Shown piece by piece: positions 20,023 to 31,063 of a stretch of 64,000 nucleotides of DNA (its first letter is position 1; each line of letters opens with the position of its first letter). The DNA comes from Prorocentrum cordatum (taxonomy: Eukaryota; Sar; Dinophyceae; Prorocentrales; Prorocentraceae). The notes beneath the pieces were generated by a model. That model saw only the letters and a program-made list of their open reading frames with translations, was not told where the DNA came from and did no database searches. The position numbers and the translations under genes are program-made. The stretch spans positions 550,501 to 614,500 of the forward strand of contig CAUYUJ010022393.1 in the NCBI GenBank assembly GCA_963575745.1. The letters are read 5' to 3'.

Positions 20023-20148
20023 GGCCATCGCTCGGACGTCCACTCCCTGTGTTTTTTTCGGTTTCGTGTGTGGTTTTTCGCCAGATGATCAAGGATGCTC
20101 CTCGATGGTCCTCGCCGAAGGAAAAATGCACACGTCCGAGCGATGCCA
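20023..20148. mobile_element. CATCGCTCGGACGT inverted-repeat element, copy 3
   Basis: Ends GGCCATCGCTCGGACGTCCA and ACGTCCGAGCGATGCC are as in copy 2, and the interior is nearly identical to copy 2. Confidence 0.7.
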
Positions 20149-20299
20149 AGGGAAAAGGGAACCAGGCCTCTGGAGACCCACGCTGTGCACCAAATCACGG
20201 CGTCAGACCCGTGGGCGGCGGGGCCCCGGAAGAGGCCCCTGCGTAGACCCCAGACGGGCACTCCAAGTGTGAGGCCTCGAGACCTGGGGCCCCGAGAGG

Positions 20300-20348
20300 A
20301 AGGAGGAGGAGGAGGAGGAGGAGGAGGAGGAGGAGGAGGAGGAGGAGA
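20300..20348. repeat. (GGA)n
   Basis: Perfect GGA repeat of about 48 bp. Confidence 0.95.
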
Positions 20349-20553
20349 AAGCCCTGCCATGTCCCAGGGGGCATACGCTCGAACCCCTCAACCGGAGGCG
20401 TCCCAGACACCCGACGCCGTGACTTTGCCCGCAGCGTGGCCCCAGAGGCTCTGGAGCCCCTCCAGGGGGCCGCCGCCTCGGCCCCGAGACGCTCTGCGGC
20501 CGGCCCCGGGGCTCGGCACGGGCTGCCCGGAGGCTGGCAGAAGCCCTCCGCTG

Positions 20554-20762
20554 GAGGCCCCCGAGATGGGGTGCGAGCAGACGGGGTCGGAGGGCTGCAC
20601 CGCATCGCCGATGCCTCGGCGATGCCTCGGCGACGTCGGCGACGCGTCGGCGACACCCGCGTGGAGAAAGTCGGTCTCCACATCGAGCCGCATCGTCGAT
20701 GCATGGGCGATGCGGCGTGACCCACTGACCCCACCTGCTCGGACCCCACCTGGGAGGCCTCG
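20554..20762. mobile_element. GGTGGGGTCGGAGG / CATCGGCGATG element, copy 4
   Basis: The left end GAGGCCCCCGAGATGGGGTG and inverted right end GAGGCCTCCCAGGTGGGGTC define terminal repeats of about 35 bp. This is the best preserved copy. Confidence 0.7.
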
Positions 20763-20978
20763 AGGTCCGCACATCGTGCTGCCGCGGGGGGCGCCGGAGC
20801 TGAGGAGCCGAGGGGCTCCTTTGGCCACGGCGAGCCTCGGCCACGAAGATGCCCCCCCTTCGGGCCCAGGCTCCGAGGGACCGGCCCGGGGGTCAGAGCC
20901 CTTCTGGGCCCGAAGCGGCCCGCGGTGCCGTAGGCGAGGAGAACGTCGGGCTCCAAATCGGTCCGCCCGAGAAACTTG

Positions 20979-21160
20979 TAGAGTCAGCCCGTATCACAAG
21001 GATGCGCGGTAAGGATGCGAGGGTCTTGGCTTGGAGGCCCATGCGAACGTGTTTCGAACGAGGTTGGCCGCCGAAGGTCGCTAAGGATGGGCCGACGGGG
21101 CAAGGGTGCAATGGCACCCTGGGGAAGGCTGCCCATCCTTCCTCTGTGGGCTGACTGTGT
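20979..21160. mobile_element. ACAGTCAGCCC ... AAGGATG inverted-repeat element, copy 1
   Basis: The left arm AGTCAGCCCGTATCACAAGG with ATG after it pairs with the inverted right arm AGTCAGCCCACAGAGGAAGG. The core GGGGAAGGCTGCCCATCCTT and a GAACGAGGTTGGCC segment are conserved in copies at 33606 and 36868. Non-coding. Confidence 0.7.
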
Positions 21161-21450
21161 GTATGGCGCCCGCAGTTGCAGATCAGAGGGGGGGGGTTGC
21201 GGGGAGGGTCGCGGGTGGGTCACGAGCGGGTCGCGGGCGAGGACGACGACAACAAACAGCAACAGACCAGACCGCACTGCGGAACCTCACGTCGGCCACG
21301 CGGCCAGGGACCTTGAATGACCGCTCGGCCCCAGCACTCGAACTATACCCGAAGATCCCCAGGAGGGCAGGCGAAGGTCCTAGTTGCGGGCCTGGTATAC
21401 AAAACTCCCCCTCACCGGGGCGAGGCTTCTGCACACGGAGAGTGGCCCCG
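21161..21450. other. no gene recognised
   Basis: Includes a (GCGGGTCGCGGG)-like iteration at 21198-21240. No frame stands out. Confidence 0.3.
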
Positions 21451-21546
21451 AGCGGTGGGATCTGACTGGGGCGGGGAGGGTTGCGGGGAGGAGCCGATGC
21501 ATCTCCGACCCCATCTGGTCAGACCCCAAATGTGGCGGGCCTTGAG
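21451..21546. mobile_element. deleted copy of the GGTGGGGTCGGAGG element (copy 5)
   Basis: Only the two terminal arms remain (GGTGGGATCTGACTGGGG and CCATCTGGTCAGACCCCAAA), joined by a short GCCGATGCATC core. It looks like an internal-deletion derivative. Confidence 0.5.
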
Positions 21547-21959
21547 GTTGTTGCACTGTAGCGCGTCGGGTAGCGCACAGACGGCCCCCCAAGTAGTCCC
21601 GGCTGGCCCGAGTCTAGAATCCAGGGCGGTGTCAGCACCCTGGCGCCGCCTCTGGCGGCGCCCCTGGGGCGTTCCGCGCCCCAGGGTTGGGGTGCCGAGA
21701 CAGCCCCGGACTCCTCGGGGGGCCAGTTGAAGTCCTCTGGGACTGCTCGGGGGGCCTGTCACGGCAGGCCGGGACTCCCTGGGGGGCTGTCTAATCGCAA
21801 CCCGAAGCCTCGCGCACCTTTGCACCCTGAGACTGCCACGCAAGAGCAGCACAAGACAGACGTCCCGCCGCCCCCCGCCCCCCCACCCCCCCGGCGGCCA
21901 GCTCCTTTCTCGCCCGCACGCGCTCCATGTATCTGCGGGCGGCGCGCGCTTAACCCCAG

Positions 21960-22093
21960 GCCTCCCCCCTTCCAAAACGAAGGGGGGGGAGACAACCGAG
22001 GGGGGGAGAGCGTGGGGCATGAAGACGGGGAGGAGGAGGAGGAGAAGGAGGAAGAAGAGGAGGAGGAGGAGGAGGAGGAGGAGGAAGAGGACC
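21960..22093 (-). repeat. (TCC)n plus GCCCCACGCTCTCCCCC repeat, copy 1
   Basis: Read on the minus strand, a TCC tract is followed by GCCCCACGCTCTCCCCCCCT, CGGTTGTCTCC and TTGGAAGGGGGGAGGC. The same composite occurs on the plus strand at 26800-27115. Confidence 0.65.
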
Positions 22094-22099
22094 TTTGAC

Positions 22100-23863
22100 C
22101 CTGCAAGTCTGGGCGCGCCCCGATATGCGGGGACCCACATTCCTGTCTAGCATCAGTGTCCTGGCGGGAAGCGCTCCCTACTCCTGGGTGGGAGCCCTCT
22201 CGGCAAACGAAACAAAACACCACGGCCAACACGCGTGGCCCCCGCAGGAAGGCATAGGTCGACCAACGCCTGAACTTTGTCAACACAGTGCCGACCACAC
22301 GCCCTGCAAAACAAAACTCCACGAAATCAGTCAAACTGATGACTGCTGGACACTCTGGGAAAGCAGGAATGGGCGAAGACCACCTCAGGGCCATCACGCA
22401 AAATCGACCTCCCCGTGCATCTTCCTGGCCAGAAGCCAAAGAGTCGGCCGAGCAAGGCCTTAAACCTGCGTCGGCACACTTGGCACCGCAACAGGCATCT
22501 GGCCACACGCACAGCAGAGTGGCCAGCATCACGACAACGCTGCCGACGCACAACATCGACGGGCAACGCCCTCGGCCGAAAGGGTCCCTAATTACCGACG
22601 CGATCGGCCATATTGCGGGCACGGGTGACGCGAACCTCCCGATTCACACCACGCATTACTTGGGACGATAAAGAATCAACATCATTCACGGACGTGACAT
22701 ATTCGGGATCTACCTCTCCTTTGACCGCGACTACTCCAGCGAGGTGCTCAGCACACACACACACATGTTTTAACAAGGAGTTCGCCCTTACTCCTGCCCC
22801 AGGCCTAACACAACGAGGTGGTCGCACGAACTTGAGTTCGCAATAGCTGAACCATACCACCAGAACGTCGTTCCAAAGCATCCAAAATACTTCACCATAA
22901 ACCAACCATAGGAGACGCACGGGAAACATGTGCACGCAAGTGCCCGAGTGAACTCACAAAAGGGAGGCCGTGCGAATCGACCACGATGTCGCCAGTGATA
23001 GACAATAGGAGCTGCAAGAAAACATACGGTTCAGCACGCGGGCGGGATTGTTCAGGAGAGAAGAGAATCCCACACAGCATCCCGTCGAACTTGAAATCCC
23101 CCAACAAAGACGCGGATTACAGCACGAACGCGTAAGAAGCGAATTGCAACTGCTGGAAAAAGATTCAGAGAAGAGGCTTGCGGGCCCCCCCGCCTTTGCG
23201 ACGACACGGATGACTGCCACGCTCTGTGCACGGTGGCACTGGCCAGGCCAGCAGCCCCAGACGGCACGCCACCGCACGCAGGGGGCCAGCTCCGAGGCGC
23301 GCGCTTCGCATTCCCCCCTTCGCGTTCCACGGCCCCGGCGCCTGCCGCGTCTGCCGCGCCTGGCGCGCGCATGCGAGTCGCGCCACTGCGCCCGTGCTGC
23401 GCCCGCGCCAGGGTCCCGTGGACGGAGACTGTCTGAGTAGGCCAGGACACTGCGGCGCCCGAGAGAAGCCGCGGGCCGAGCCACTGTCCGGCATTCCTTT
23501 GCAACACGTCCTGGCTTCTGCGGCGGGGCGAAAGAGGAGAGCGGGCCCAAGCAGGGGGGAAGCGTTGAGCCAGAATCGGCAATACACCGCCGATAGATCG
23601 GCGACATGCTCCCGAGAGCTAATTCGGACGCTCCTGGGCTGGGTGGGCTATCGGGCCCCTTCGGCGATCAGTGTGCGATTGGCGGGTCGTTGCAACCCGC
23701 CCCGTCAGAGTACCCCGCCAAAGGATCCTCGTCGTTCGGCTTTCGGGTCATAACTCGGCTCCAGCGGCCGTTCGGGACGACCTGGGCAACACTGGAACGG
23801 TCTCGGCGAAGCGCAAGCACCCGAAAACCTCGAACCTCGAACCTGAAACATCCGCCCCCGGCT
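22100..23863. other. no gene assigned; unique A/T-richer sequence
   Basis: 22100-23150 is less G/C-rich and less repetitive than its surroundings. Minus-strand frames include one whose internal ATG (about 22565) gives MLCVGSVVVMLATLLCVWPD, a signal-peptide-like start, and one of 115 codons ending at 22588. Neither has a recognisable domain. A (CA)n run sits at 22744-22762. 23230-23620 is G/C-rich and open in several frames. Confidence 0.3.
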
Positions 23864-23980
23864 TGCCATCGCTCGGACGTCCATTCCACGTGCATCTTTC
23901 CGATGCCGGGCGTGCTTTCTCCCGCAAGAAGATCAAGATCCTCCTCGGCGGTCCTGGCCGACACAAAAGCACACACACAC

Positions 23981-24019
<39 letters not shown>

Positions 24020-24069
24020 CACACACGCACACACACACACACACACACACGCGCCCGAGCGATGCCAAG
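23864..24069. mobile_element. CATCGCTCGGACGT element, copy 4, with internal (CA)n expansion
   Basis: The left end GCCATCGCTCGGACGTCCAT and right end GCGCCCGAGCGATGCC bracket about 205 bp. A CA/CG dinucleotide tract (about 23968-24052) has grown in the place of the normal TGCACACGT right-arm junction, making it 80 bp longer than the other copies. Confidence 0.65.
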
Positions 24070-24830
24070 CCAGAGCCAGTCCCCCCACTCGCATGGCCCC
24101 TGAGCCCTGCGGGGCCCCGACCCGCGCCCGCGCGCCGCGCTCCCGCACCGGGAGGGCGGTCGGCGCAGCCAGGCGCCGCGCCCTCGCGCGCCCCGCGTGC
24201 CGTGCTGCTGCTCGCGCGCGCCGCGCGCCCTCGCGCGAGCCGCGTGCTCTGCCCGTGCCCGGCCGCCCTGCCGCGCGGCGGCGGCCGCGCCCGAAGCCGT
24301 CGCGCAGCTGGCACCCTCCCGGAGCGGCCCGGCGCCGCAGGGCGACGCGGCCGCGCGCCGTTCCGCGCGGACAAGGGCGGAAGGACGCAGCCCTCACGGA
24401 GCTCAGCGCCCTGGGCCGAAGGAGGGCCCAGGGAGACACGCAGAAGGCGACACTCCTGCAAAGATAGTTCCTCCTCCTCCTCCTCCGCCTCCCTCCTCCT
24501 CCTCCTCCTCCTCCTCCTCCTCCTCCTCCTCCTCCTCCTCCCCCTCTTCCCCCCTCCTCATCCTCCACCCTCCCCTCCCCCTCCCTCCTCCCCCTCCCCC
24601 TCCCCCTCCTCGATCCCTCGACCCCCCAGCTCGAACAGATCGACGGCGCACCCCAGCCGACACGGCCAGCACCGCGGAAGCCGGCGGAGCGGGCCATGCG
24701 CGCCGGAGCGGAGGCGCGGAGGCCCGGCGCGCCGCCCTGCAGCCGACCAGGTGCGCCTGCAGGCCTTGCCCTGGCCGCCAGGCGAGATAATCGTGCGTAC
24801 GCTCTCTCGCACTCCGCCCCCCCCTCCCCT
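24070..24830. repeat. G/C-rich frames and (TCC)n tract
   Basis: 24100-24460 is G/C-rich and open in several frames without a recognisable protein. 24465-24620 is TCC/CCCTCC repeat. Confidence 0.6.
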
Positions 24831-24976
24831 AGGGGGCCACATGCGAACCCCACCCCTACCCCCCACGATTTCTGAGGGGAAGGGTGGGGTTCACTCCACT
24901 CGGGAGTTCCCGAGCGAAGTGAGCCCCCCCCCTCAGAAATCGTGGGGGGTAGGGGTGGGGTTCGCATGTGCCCCCC
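24831..24976. mobile_element. 146-bp foldback element, copy 1
   Basis: AGGGGGCCACATGCGAACCC, continuing through CACCCCTACCCCCCACGATTTCTGAG, is the reverse complement of 24931-24976. The centre (TTCACTCCACTCGGGAGTTCCCGAGCGAAGTGA, written here only as part of a longer arm) is also self-complementary. Almost the whole unit folds into a single hairpin. Confidence 0.75.
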
Positions 24977-25396
24977 CCCCTCCCCGCTCCCCTCCGCTCC
25001 TCCCCACCTCCGCCGCGGGGCGTCTGGCTCGTGCGGTACAGCAGTGCTCCGGCGCGGTCGTGAGATTTCCGGGGGCGCTCCGAGATCCGCGGGGACATGG
25101 CCGTGTGAGAAAGCTCAGCTCTGGTGCGCCAGAAGCAAGACGAGGCCGCGCGGAGGTGGGCAGCGAGGGGGAGCCAACACGGGTCGCATGCCCGTGTCTC
25201 CTATTGAGGAAGACCGCGGTGCCCGCAAAATCGCCGGCGGGGGGAGGACAAATAGACCGAGACCCTTACGCCCCGCACCGCTCTCGGGCCGCTGTCTGGC
25301 CAGGACCCCGAGGGACACCCCGGCTGTGGCGAGGAGCTCGGTTCATGTCAAGAGCGCGCTGGGCGTCGTGCTTCTGCTCTTGCTTAGGGGCGTTTT
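24977..25396. other. no gene recognised
   Basis: Mixed unique sequence, no domain seen. Confidence 0.3.
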
Positions 25397-25927
25397 CTAT
25401 CCTTTCGAACTGAAGCGTTCGCAAAACAACTTGCTGTTGCGTTTGGATGCTTGACACTGTGGCAGAACATGCTTCGCCATGCCTTGTCTCTCTCGTTGCA
25501 ACGCCAACGATGCGGCAGAACATGTTTCTCCGTGTGTTGTCGCTCTCATTACAAGGCCAACGCATGCCGTGATCCATGCGCCGCGGTAGGCATTGAGGCT
25601 CCTGAAACGCACAAGCACAAGCACGCCTTTTACAGTAGCTGAAGCGACGAAGGCCCCCACCAGGAGGCTCCAGAGGACAAGCACGAGGAACAGATATGGG
25701 TACTGGTGTGCTGTGCTCCCTTGAAGGGGGAGCGTCTTAAACCCGCGCGCGCGTGCCGTTCGTACCACGATCCAAGCGAAAGAGATCGCAAAACAGGCCC
25801 ACAACCCGAATCGAGAGGGGTGAATGTCAATCCTGCACTGTGTAGCGACGTGCCGCCCAGGACGAAGCAGCGGCCCCGAAGCCCTGCCCCAGCACATCAC
25901 CAGCTGGGGCCGGCAACCGCACCGCAC
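25397..25927 (-). CDS. unknown two-helix membrane protein or exon
   Basis: A 176-codon frame has two convincing transmembrane stretches, FGLWACFAISFAWIVV (about residues 40-56) and YLFLVLVLWSLLVGAFVASA (about 77-96), with a short polar loop between. Codon use is ordinary here rather than repeat-driven until about 25565, where a 58-bp tandem duplication begins; the C-terminal 50 residues are therefore probably not coding. ATG at 25927 is the only clear start, but a splice acceptor is possible. Family unknown. Confidence 0.3.
   Translation of the reverse strand: MRCGCRPQLVMCWGRASGPLLRPGRHVATQCRIDIHPSRFGLWACFAISFAWIVVRTARARGFKTLPLQGSTAHQYPYLFLVLVLWSLLVGAFVASATVKGVLVLVRFRSLNAYRGAWITACVGLVMRATTHGETCSAASLALQRERQGMAKHVLPQCQASKRNSKLFCERFSSKG
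25452..25563. repeat. 58-bp tandem duplication
   Basis: GTGGCAGAACATGCTTCGCC...CGTTGCAACGCCAACG is repeated as GCGGCAGAACATGTTTCTCC...CATTACAAGGCCAACG. Confidence 0.75.
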
Positions 25928-26594
25928 CCCTGGCCACTGTGGATTTTTTCCGTCGCGGCGCGGCAGAGGCGATCCGCTCGTGTGTGGAGTAGGGCTACGG
26001 AGTTACAAATTGCCCCGCATGCAGGAGGAGGCGGAAAGGAAGAAGGGGGCGGCCGCGGGAGGAGGGGGGAGAATCGGCTGCACGCAGGCGCGACCCCAGG
26101 TGAGGTGTGACCCTGGGTGGGCGGCTCTTGGGGCGCCGTGGGGGAACCGAACGCAAGCGAGCAAGACGCCACCGTCGCATCGCGCTCGGCGATCAGGGGG
26201 CCCCAATGAGCCCGCACGCGGGCGCACCCAGGGGAGGGACCAGGCCACCGGGCGGCGAGGGCGGCGACGAGGGCGGCGACGAGGGCGGCGAGGCGCCAAG
26301 CACAGCAGGGAAGAGGCGGCGAGGAGGCCGGGAGCAAGGCAGAGGCCCCCCTCCTGCCGCCGCCGCCCTCGCCGCCGCCGTCGCCGTCGCTGCCAAGTGC
26401 CGCGCCGGGAGGGGGCAGGCAACCGACGCCGTGACTTGTTCCATGCTCTGCTGCCCAGCGGTGGTCTGGACTGAGACGCCTGCCCGCGGACCGACGGTGT
26501 TCTTCCTCGCGGGTCGCTCTCTCACGGCCCCGGCCCCCGGCACAGTGGGGCCCCCGGCACCCGGGGCCCCGGCACAAGGCCTCCGGGTGTGATT
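25928..26594. other. no gene assigned
   Basis: G/C-rich. 26251-26300 repeats GGCGGCGA(C/G). Frames on both strands are Ala/Gly/Arg/Pro-rich by composition. Confidence 0.3.
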
Positions 26595-26801
26595 CCTTCG
26601 CGCAACGCGAGGGTGCGAGGGTATGCGTGAGGGTGGGCGGCTCCTGCGGCCCTCCTCCTGCAGGAAGAGCACCGCCGCGTGCATGCGCTCCAGCTGGCCG
26701 CGGCGCTGCTTCTCGACTAGCACGGCCACCCGCATCTCGTTCTCCTTGGCCCTGTACTCCTCGGCGGCCCTGGCCTCTCCTCCTGGCCCGCCTTGGCCCC
26801 T
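26595..26801 (-). CDS. coiled-coil exon of an unknown protein
   Basis: Minus-strand frame encodes ARAAEEYRAKENEMRVAVLV followed by EKQRRGQLERMHAAVLFLQE, a strongly helical, heptad-compatible segment that is unlikely to arise from composition. The upstream limit is a plausible acceptor (GGGTGCCAG|GGGCC) directly after a TCC/GGA tract. The downstream limit is unclear. No family is recognised. Confidence 0.35.
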
Positions 26802-27115
26802 GGCACCCTCCTCCTTCTCCCTCCTCCCTCCCTCTCCTCCTCTACTCCTCCTTTTCTCCTCCTCCCAACTCCTGCTCTCCTCCTCCTCCTATTTCTGTCC
26901 CTCCCCCTGTTTCTGTTCCTGCTCCGCCTTCTACCCCTCCTCCTCCTCCTCGTCCTCCTCTTTCTCCTCCTTCTCCTCCTCGTCCTTGTGCGTCTTTCCT
27001 TCTCTTCCTCCTCCTCCTTCTCCTCCTCCTCCTCCTCGTGTTTGTGCCCCACGCTCTCCCCCACTCGGTTGTCTTCCTCCCCCTCGGCTTGGAAGGGGGG
27101 GGAGGCACCCATGTC
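26800..27115 (+). repeat. (TCC)n plus GCCCCACGCTCTCCCCC repeat, copy 2
   Basis: Imperfect TCC tract followed at 27036-27110 by GTGCCCCACGCTCTCCCCCA, CGGTTGTCTTCC and CTTGGAAGGGGGGGGAGGC, matching the minus strand at 21960-22093. Confidence 0.7.
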
Positions 27116-27199
27116 GCACCCCGAAGCCAATGTTTAGGGCGGGCCGGGCGTTTCGCCTGAGACTTCCTCACCACTTCTGACCCTGAAGCTGAAACGTTG

Positions 27200-27700
27200 A
27201 CAACAGTTTCACAGATGGAGGGCGGGCCGATTTCAAAATGCAGCTCTCACCTTAGCGCCGCGCACATTCGTTTGTTCAAATTTACAGGAGCTTCACGGAT
27301 TGACGGGGGTCCGTTTTCAAATGGTGGCTCTCGCCTTAGCGCCGCGTGCATTCGATTGAAAATTTGCGCAAGCATTCCATGGATTGCAGGCGGACCCTTT
27401 TCAAACAATGGCTCTCGCCTTAGCGCCGCGCGCATTCGTCTGTAAAGATTTACAGGAGTTTCACGAATTGAAGGCGTCTCCTCTTCAACATGTGGCTCTC
27501 GCCCTAACACAGCGCACATTATTTTCAAACATGTGCAAGCATCTTACGGATTGAAGGCGGTTCCTTTTCAAACTATGGCTCTCGCCTTAGCGCCGCGCAC
27601 ACTCCTTGGTAAGATTTACAAGAGCTTCACGGATTGAAGCCAGCTCCTCTTCAAAATGCGGCTCTCGCCTTAGCGCCGAGCACATTCGTTGGTAAAAGAT
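27200..27700. repeat. tandem array, six units of 84 bp
   Basis: GGCTCTCGCCTTAGCGCCGC anchors the units at about 27242, 27326, 27410, 27494, 27577 and 27660 (spacing 84, 84, 84, 83, 83). Each unit also has TTCACGGATTGAAGGCGG and TTTTCAAA. The first units stay open in a plus-strand frame of 28 codons per unit, but the later 83-bp units break it. Confidence 0.9.
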
Positions 27701-28280
27701 ATCCAGGTTTCACAGGTTCCCATGGTCAACGTACCAGCAATGGTGTCTTTGATCGATCCATGATTATGACGGTGCAACAATTACGTTGATTCGCGGTGCT
27801 GGAGTGACAGGAATGGCGTTCTGGCACAATCTAGGATCGTCAAGACGCAACAGTCAAGTTGATCCGTGGCGCTGGCATCCCGAGAACAAGTTTTCAGCAT
27901 GCTTCAGAGTCTTCAAACGGTTGTCTTCCAACGAAGCAGTTCCCTCAGTGGAAAAGAACCGTTGAAGGGGTCTGTGAAGAGGGAGCTTGGAGGGAGCGAG
28001 TATTCCAACATCGTTGATACCACTTGGGTTTGAAGCTCCACCCCCACCCTCATCATCTCACCACCCCCCTCATCGATGCATCGTCATCGCCACCAGCACC
28101 ACCATGATCATAACCATCCCTCGCGCAGGCTCCTGCTGCTCTTCCCTCTCGCTCTTGCCCGCGGCCCTTAGATCAGTCGAAGCAGATGCGGCCACGGGCT
28201 CCTCACCCCTACAGGTCCTGGTCATCCTCGCCCTCATCGTCCGCCTGCCGCCCCCTCTCTCCACGTGCCAGTGTCTCCGC
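27701..28280. other. no gene recognised
   Basis: 27730-27880 contains two diverged ~65-bp units sharing ACG-TGCAACA...TTGATCCG-GG-GCTGG. The rest is unique. Confidence 0.35.
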
Positions 28281-28281
28281 C

Positions 28282-29034
28282 CTGTTCCTCTCCTCCTCCT
28301 CCTCCTCCTCCTCCTCTTCCTGATGCTCGTCTTCCTTCTCTTCCTTCCTCCTCCTCTTCCTCGTCTTCGTCTTCCCTCCTGCTTCTTCTTCTTCTTCTTC
28401 TTCCTCCTCCTCCTCCTCCTCCGCCTCCTCCTCCTCCTCCTCCCCCATCTCCTCCCGCCCTTCCCTCCTCCTCCTCCTCCTCCTCCTCCCAATCGTCCTC
28501 GTCCTCGTACTCATCATTACCATCATGAGCATCGTGATCATCATGAGCATGATCATGATCATGATTAGAATCATCATCCTCATCAGCAGCAGCAACATCA
28601 TCATCACCATCATCATCATCAATAACATCATCAGCAGCAACATCATCATACTCACCATCGTCACCATCAGCATCATCAGTAACAGCATCATGATCTTGTT
28701 CAACATTATCATGATAAACATCGCCATCCCCTCCATGATCAGCACCTTCATCATCCTCATCATCACCATCGTCATCAGAATCATCATACTCATCACCATC
28801 GTCATCATCATAAACATCATCATCGTCGTCATCATCATCACCATCATAATCATGCTAATTAACATCGTCATCATCGTCATCATCATCATCGTCGTCATCA
28901 TCACCATCACCATCAACATCAGCATCAGCACCAGCATCATCAGCATCATCATGATCAGCATCATCATCATCATCATCATCACCCTCGTCAACAACCATCC
29001 TCATCATCAACATCATCAGCATCACCATCATCAA

Positions 29035-29080
<46 letters not shown>

Positions 29081-29200
29081 GTCATCATCCTCTTCTTCCC
29101 CCCCCCATTCCTCCTCCTGTCTCCTCCTCCTCCTTGTCCTCCCGAACCCCCACTCCTCCTCCTCCTGCTGCTCCTCCGCCTCTTCCTCCTCCTCCTCCTC
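28282..29200. repeat. (CTC)n then imperfect (CAT)n tract
   Basis: 28282-28500 is TCC/TTC. 28520-29095 is an almost continuous CAT/ATC tract with substitutions. 29100-29200 returns to TCC. Long Met/Ile/Asp-rich frames are artefacts. Confidence 0.95.
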
Positions 29201-29459
29201 AGCAAGTATGCTCACCCTACAGCGACTTGGCTGGACATGGCCTGGCTGGCGCACAATGTGTTTGCACACCGGTGAATTGTGGACATGCGTTGTGCAGCGC
29301 CCAGTACCATGAGTAAGTTCATCTACGGTGGGGGCATTGGACAAGGAACCTTCGATGAGGCATCCAGTGTCTGGAAGCCAGTGGAACTCCAATCGTGGAT
29401 TGGCCATGGATGTCACTGCCGCCTTAATCAGACAAGGAATCCTCCAGGGTCTGATGCCT

Positions 29460-30500
29460 CCTGGGCATATTCCTGAATGAACACCCCCACCGCATCTCGC
29501 GTCGGAGGATCAGGAGCCCACAGATCAAGCCGTCCAGAGCGGGCGCGCCGTTTCGCAAGCCGTTGCTCGAGCCGTGCCGCGCAGTGCTCGGATCCAAGAG
29601 GAGTGGACTGGGGCAGCGGCAATACAGCAGCAATGGTGGCTTATTCTGGATGTGGCTTTTGGACCCAGGGTACTGGCCGCTCAGAAGGTCGAAGCTGTCA
29701 GGGATGCTGCGGGCGTGCCACTGGGAACCAGCGTCACCAGCTCCGGAGGTGCCCAGCCTTTGAAGGGCAGAAGAAAGCTGCGTGAGAGAAGCTCTCTGAG
29801 ATTGTTCACCGTGCTGCTACCTCTCAATCCTCCTCCCGTTTTTTCTCCAGGGCTCTCGCACCACATCCGCTTGGCGACCCTATCCAGGATGTGACCCCTG
29901 CGGCCGAAGCCCTCGACCCCGATTTCGGGGATGACCCTCTCCTGTCGGGCCTCGCGTACTCCGATGGGTCGGGGATTGGGGCCCAGGGGCTCAAGGCCTG
30001 CGGTTGGGATCGCTTGCTTCCTTGACGATGAGGGCGACGTCAGAAAAGCAATGCATGGCACCGTTCCTGGAGTTATAGCCTCGACCAGGGAGTTCTGAGA
30101 GCTGAGCTATGGGGGTTCCTGCAGGTCCTTTGTCATGGGGCCGCAACCCTGCGAGCAAGCATTAGACAAGGCCAGCGCGTGCCGAGGGCACAGGCGCGGG
30201 CACGACTGGAATTGCCGGGCGCGCTGGCCGCACACCGACCTCTGGCATATTGTCTGGGATGTGGTGATCCAGGATTCGTGCTCGGGTGAGGGGGACCTCG
30301 TTGTGGTGAAGGCTACAGCGCACTCCAAGAAGTCTGAATCAGAGCCGCTCGAGGGAATCGAGAGCACAGATGCTCTAGGCCACCAAGCCACAGATCTGTA
30401 AGCGAAGGTGGGCGCCCGCCTCAAGGAAGGTCTCCCGCACCTCTTGTTCCACTTGGACGTCGCGCTCGAACGAAGTTAGCGCGATGTTGGGCCTCGTAGG
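29460..30500 (+). pseudogene. decayed non-LTR retrotransposon with RNase H remnant
   Basis: Around 29930-29985 the frame reads LSGLAYSDGSGIGAQGLKAC, the first beta-strand and catalytic Asp region of an RNase H. ELWGFLQVL (about 30105) fits the Glu region, and HTDLWHIVWDVVIQD...VVVKATAHSKKSESE (30227-30340) fits the last helix and the KAH loop. GHQATDL (30380) takes the place of the terminal G-N-x-AD motif. Stop codons and frame changes separate these pieces, so it is dead. The order is that of the RNase H at the end of dinoflagellate LINE-like polyproteins. 29460-29900 probably belongs to the same copy, but I could not identify its domains. Confidence 0.5.
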
Positions 30501-30691
30501 AGCCATCACTGCTGATGTGGTTCGGCGCGTTCGGTGACACCAGTGGCCGTACCAAACATGCCGCCCAGTCTCCTGGCCCCCGTCCGAGTCGTGCCCCTCT
30601 CTCCTCCCCCTGAGAGTCGGAGTGCTGTGGGGTGGCATCATGGTCGTGGTCAGGGGCCAGGATTGAGCAGGGACCGACAGTCCCGGCATTT

Positions 30692-30866
30692 CTATAGGCC
30701 TACCACGACATGCTCTTTAGAACCCAAAGATGTTCTAAGAACAAAAACAATGCTCTTAGAGCATAAGCCCGATGTGTTACAACAAGACAGTCCCTGCCAG
30801 AAGCGTTCTGAGAACATCTCGTGCAGACCCAAAAGGTTCTGAGAACACTCTCTGGCAAGCCTATGG
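30692..30866. mobile_element. TATAGGCCTACCA inverted-repeat element, copy 1
   Basis: Left end CTATAGGCCTACCACGACAT and eroded right end GGCAAGCCTATGG. The interior (GTTCTAAGAACAAAAACAA, several GTTCT/AGAAC palindromes) matches 54237-54409. Similarity continues about 15 bp past the right end (CCAGGACGCTTCGCC). Confidence 0.65.
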
Positions 30867-31063
30867 GGGAGCCAGGACGCTTCGCCCCTGCCTGGCAGGA
30901 GAGCCTGGCAACGGAGCCAAGGCTGCGCTCTGTCGAAGGTGCTGCGGGCAAACCTTCGCCTCGACAGGGGGTCGGGAAGGAGGCTTCGCGCGCCGACCTT
31001 GCTCCTCTCGGAGGGGCCAGGACGGCTCCAGCTCACGCGTGCAGCCCACAATCGAAGGGGCCC

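Noticed and set aside
22588-22935. 115-codon minus-strand frame as a gene
   Set aside because: No domain, no splice or start context, and competing frames; left as unassigned sequence.
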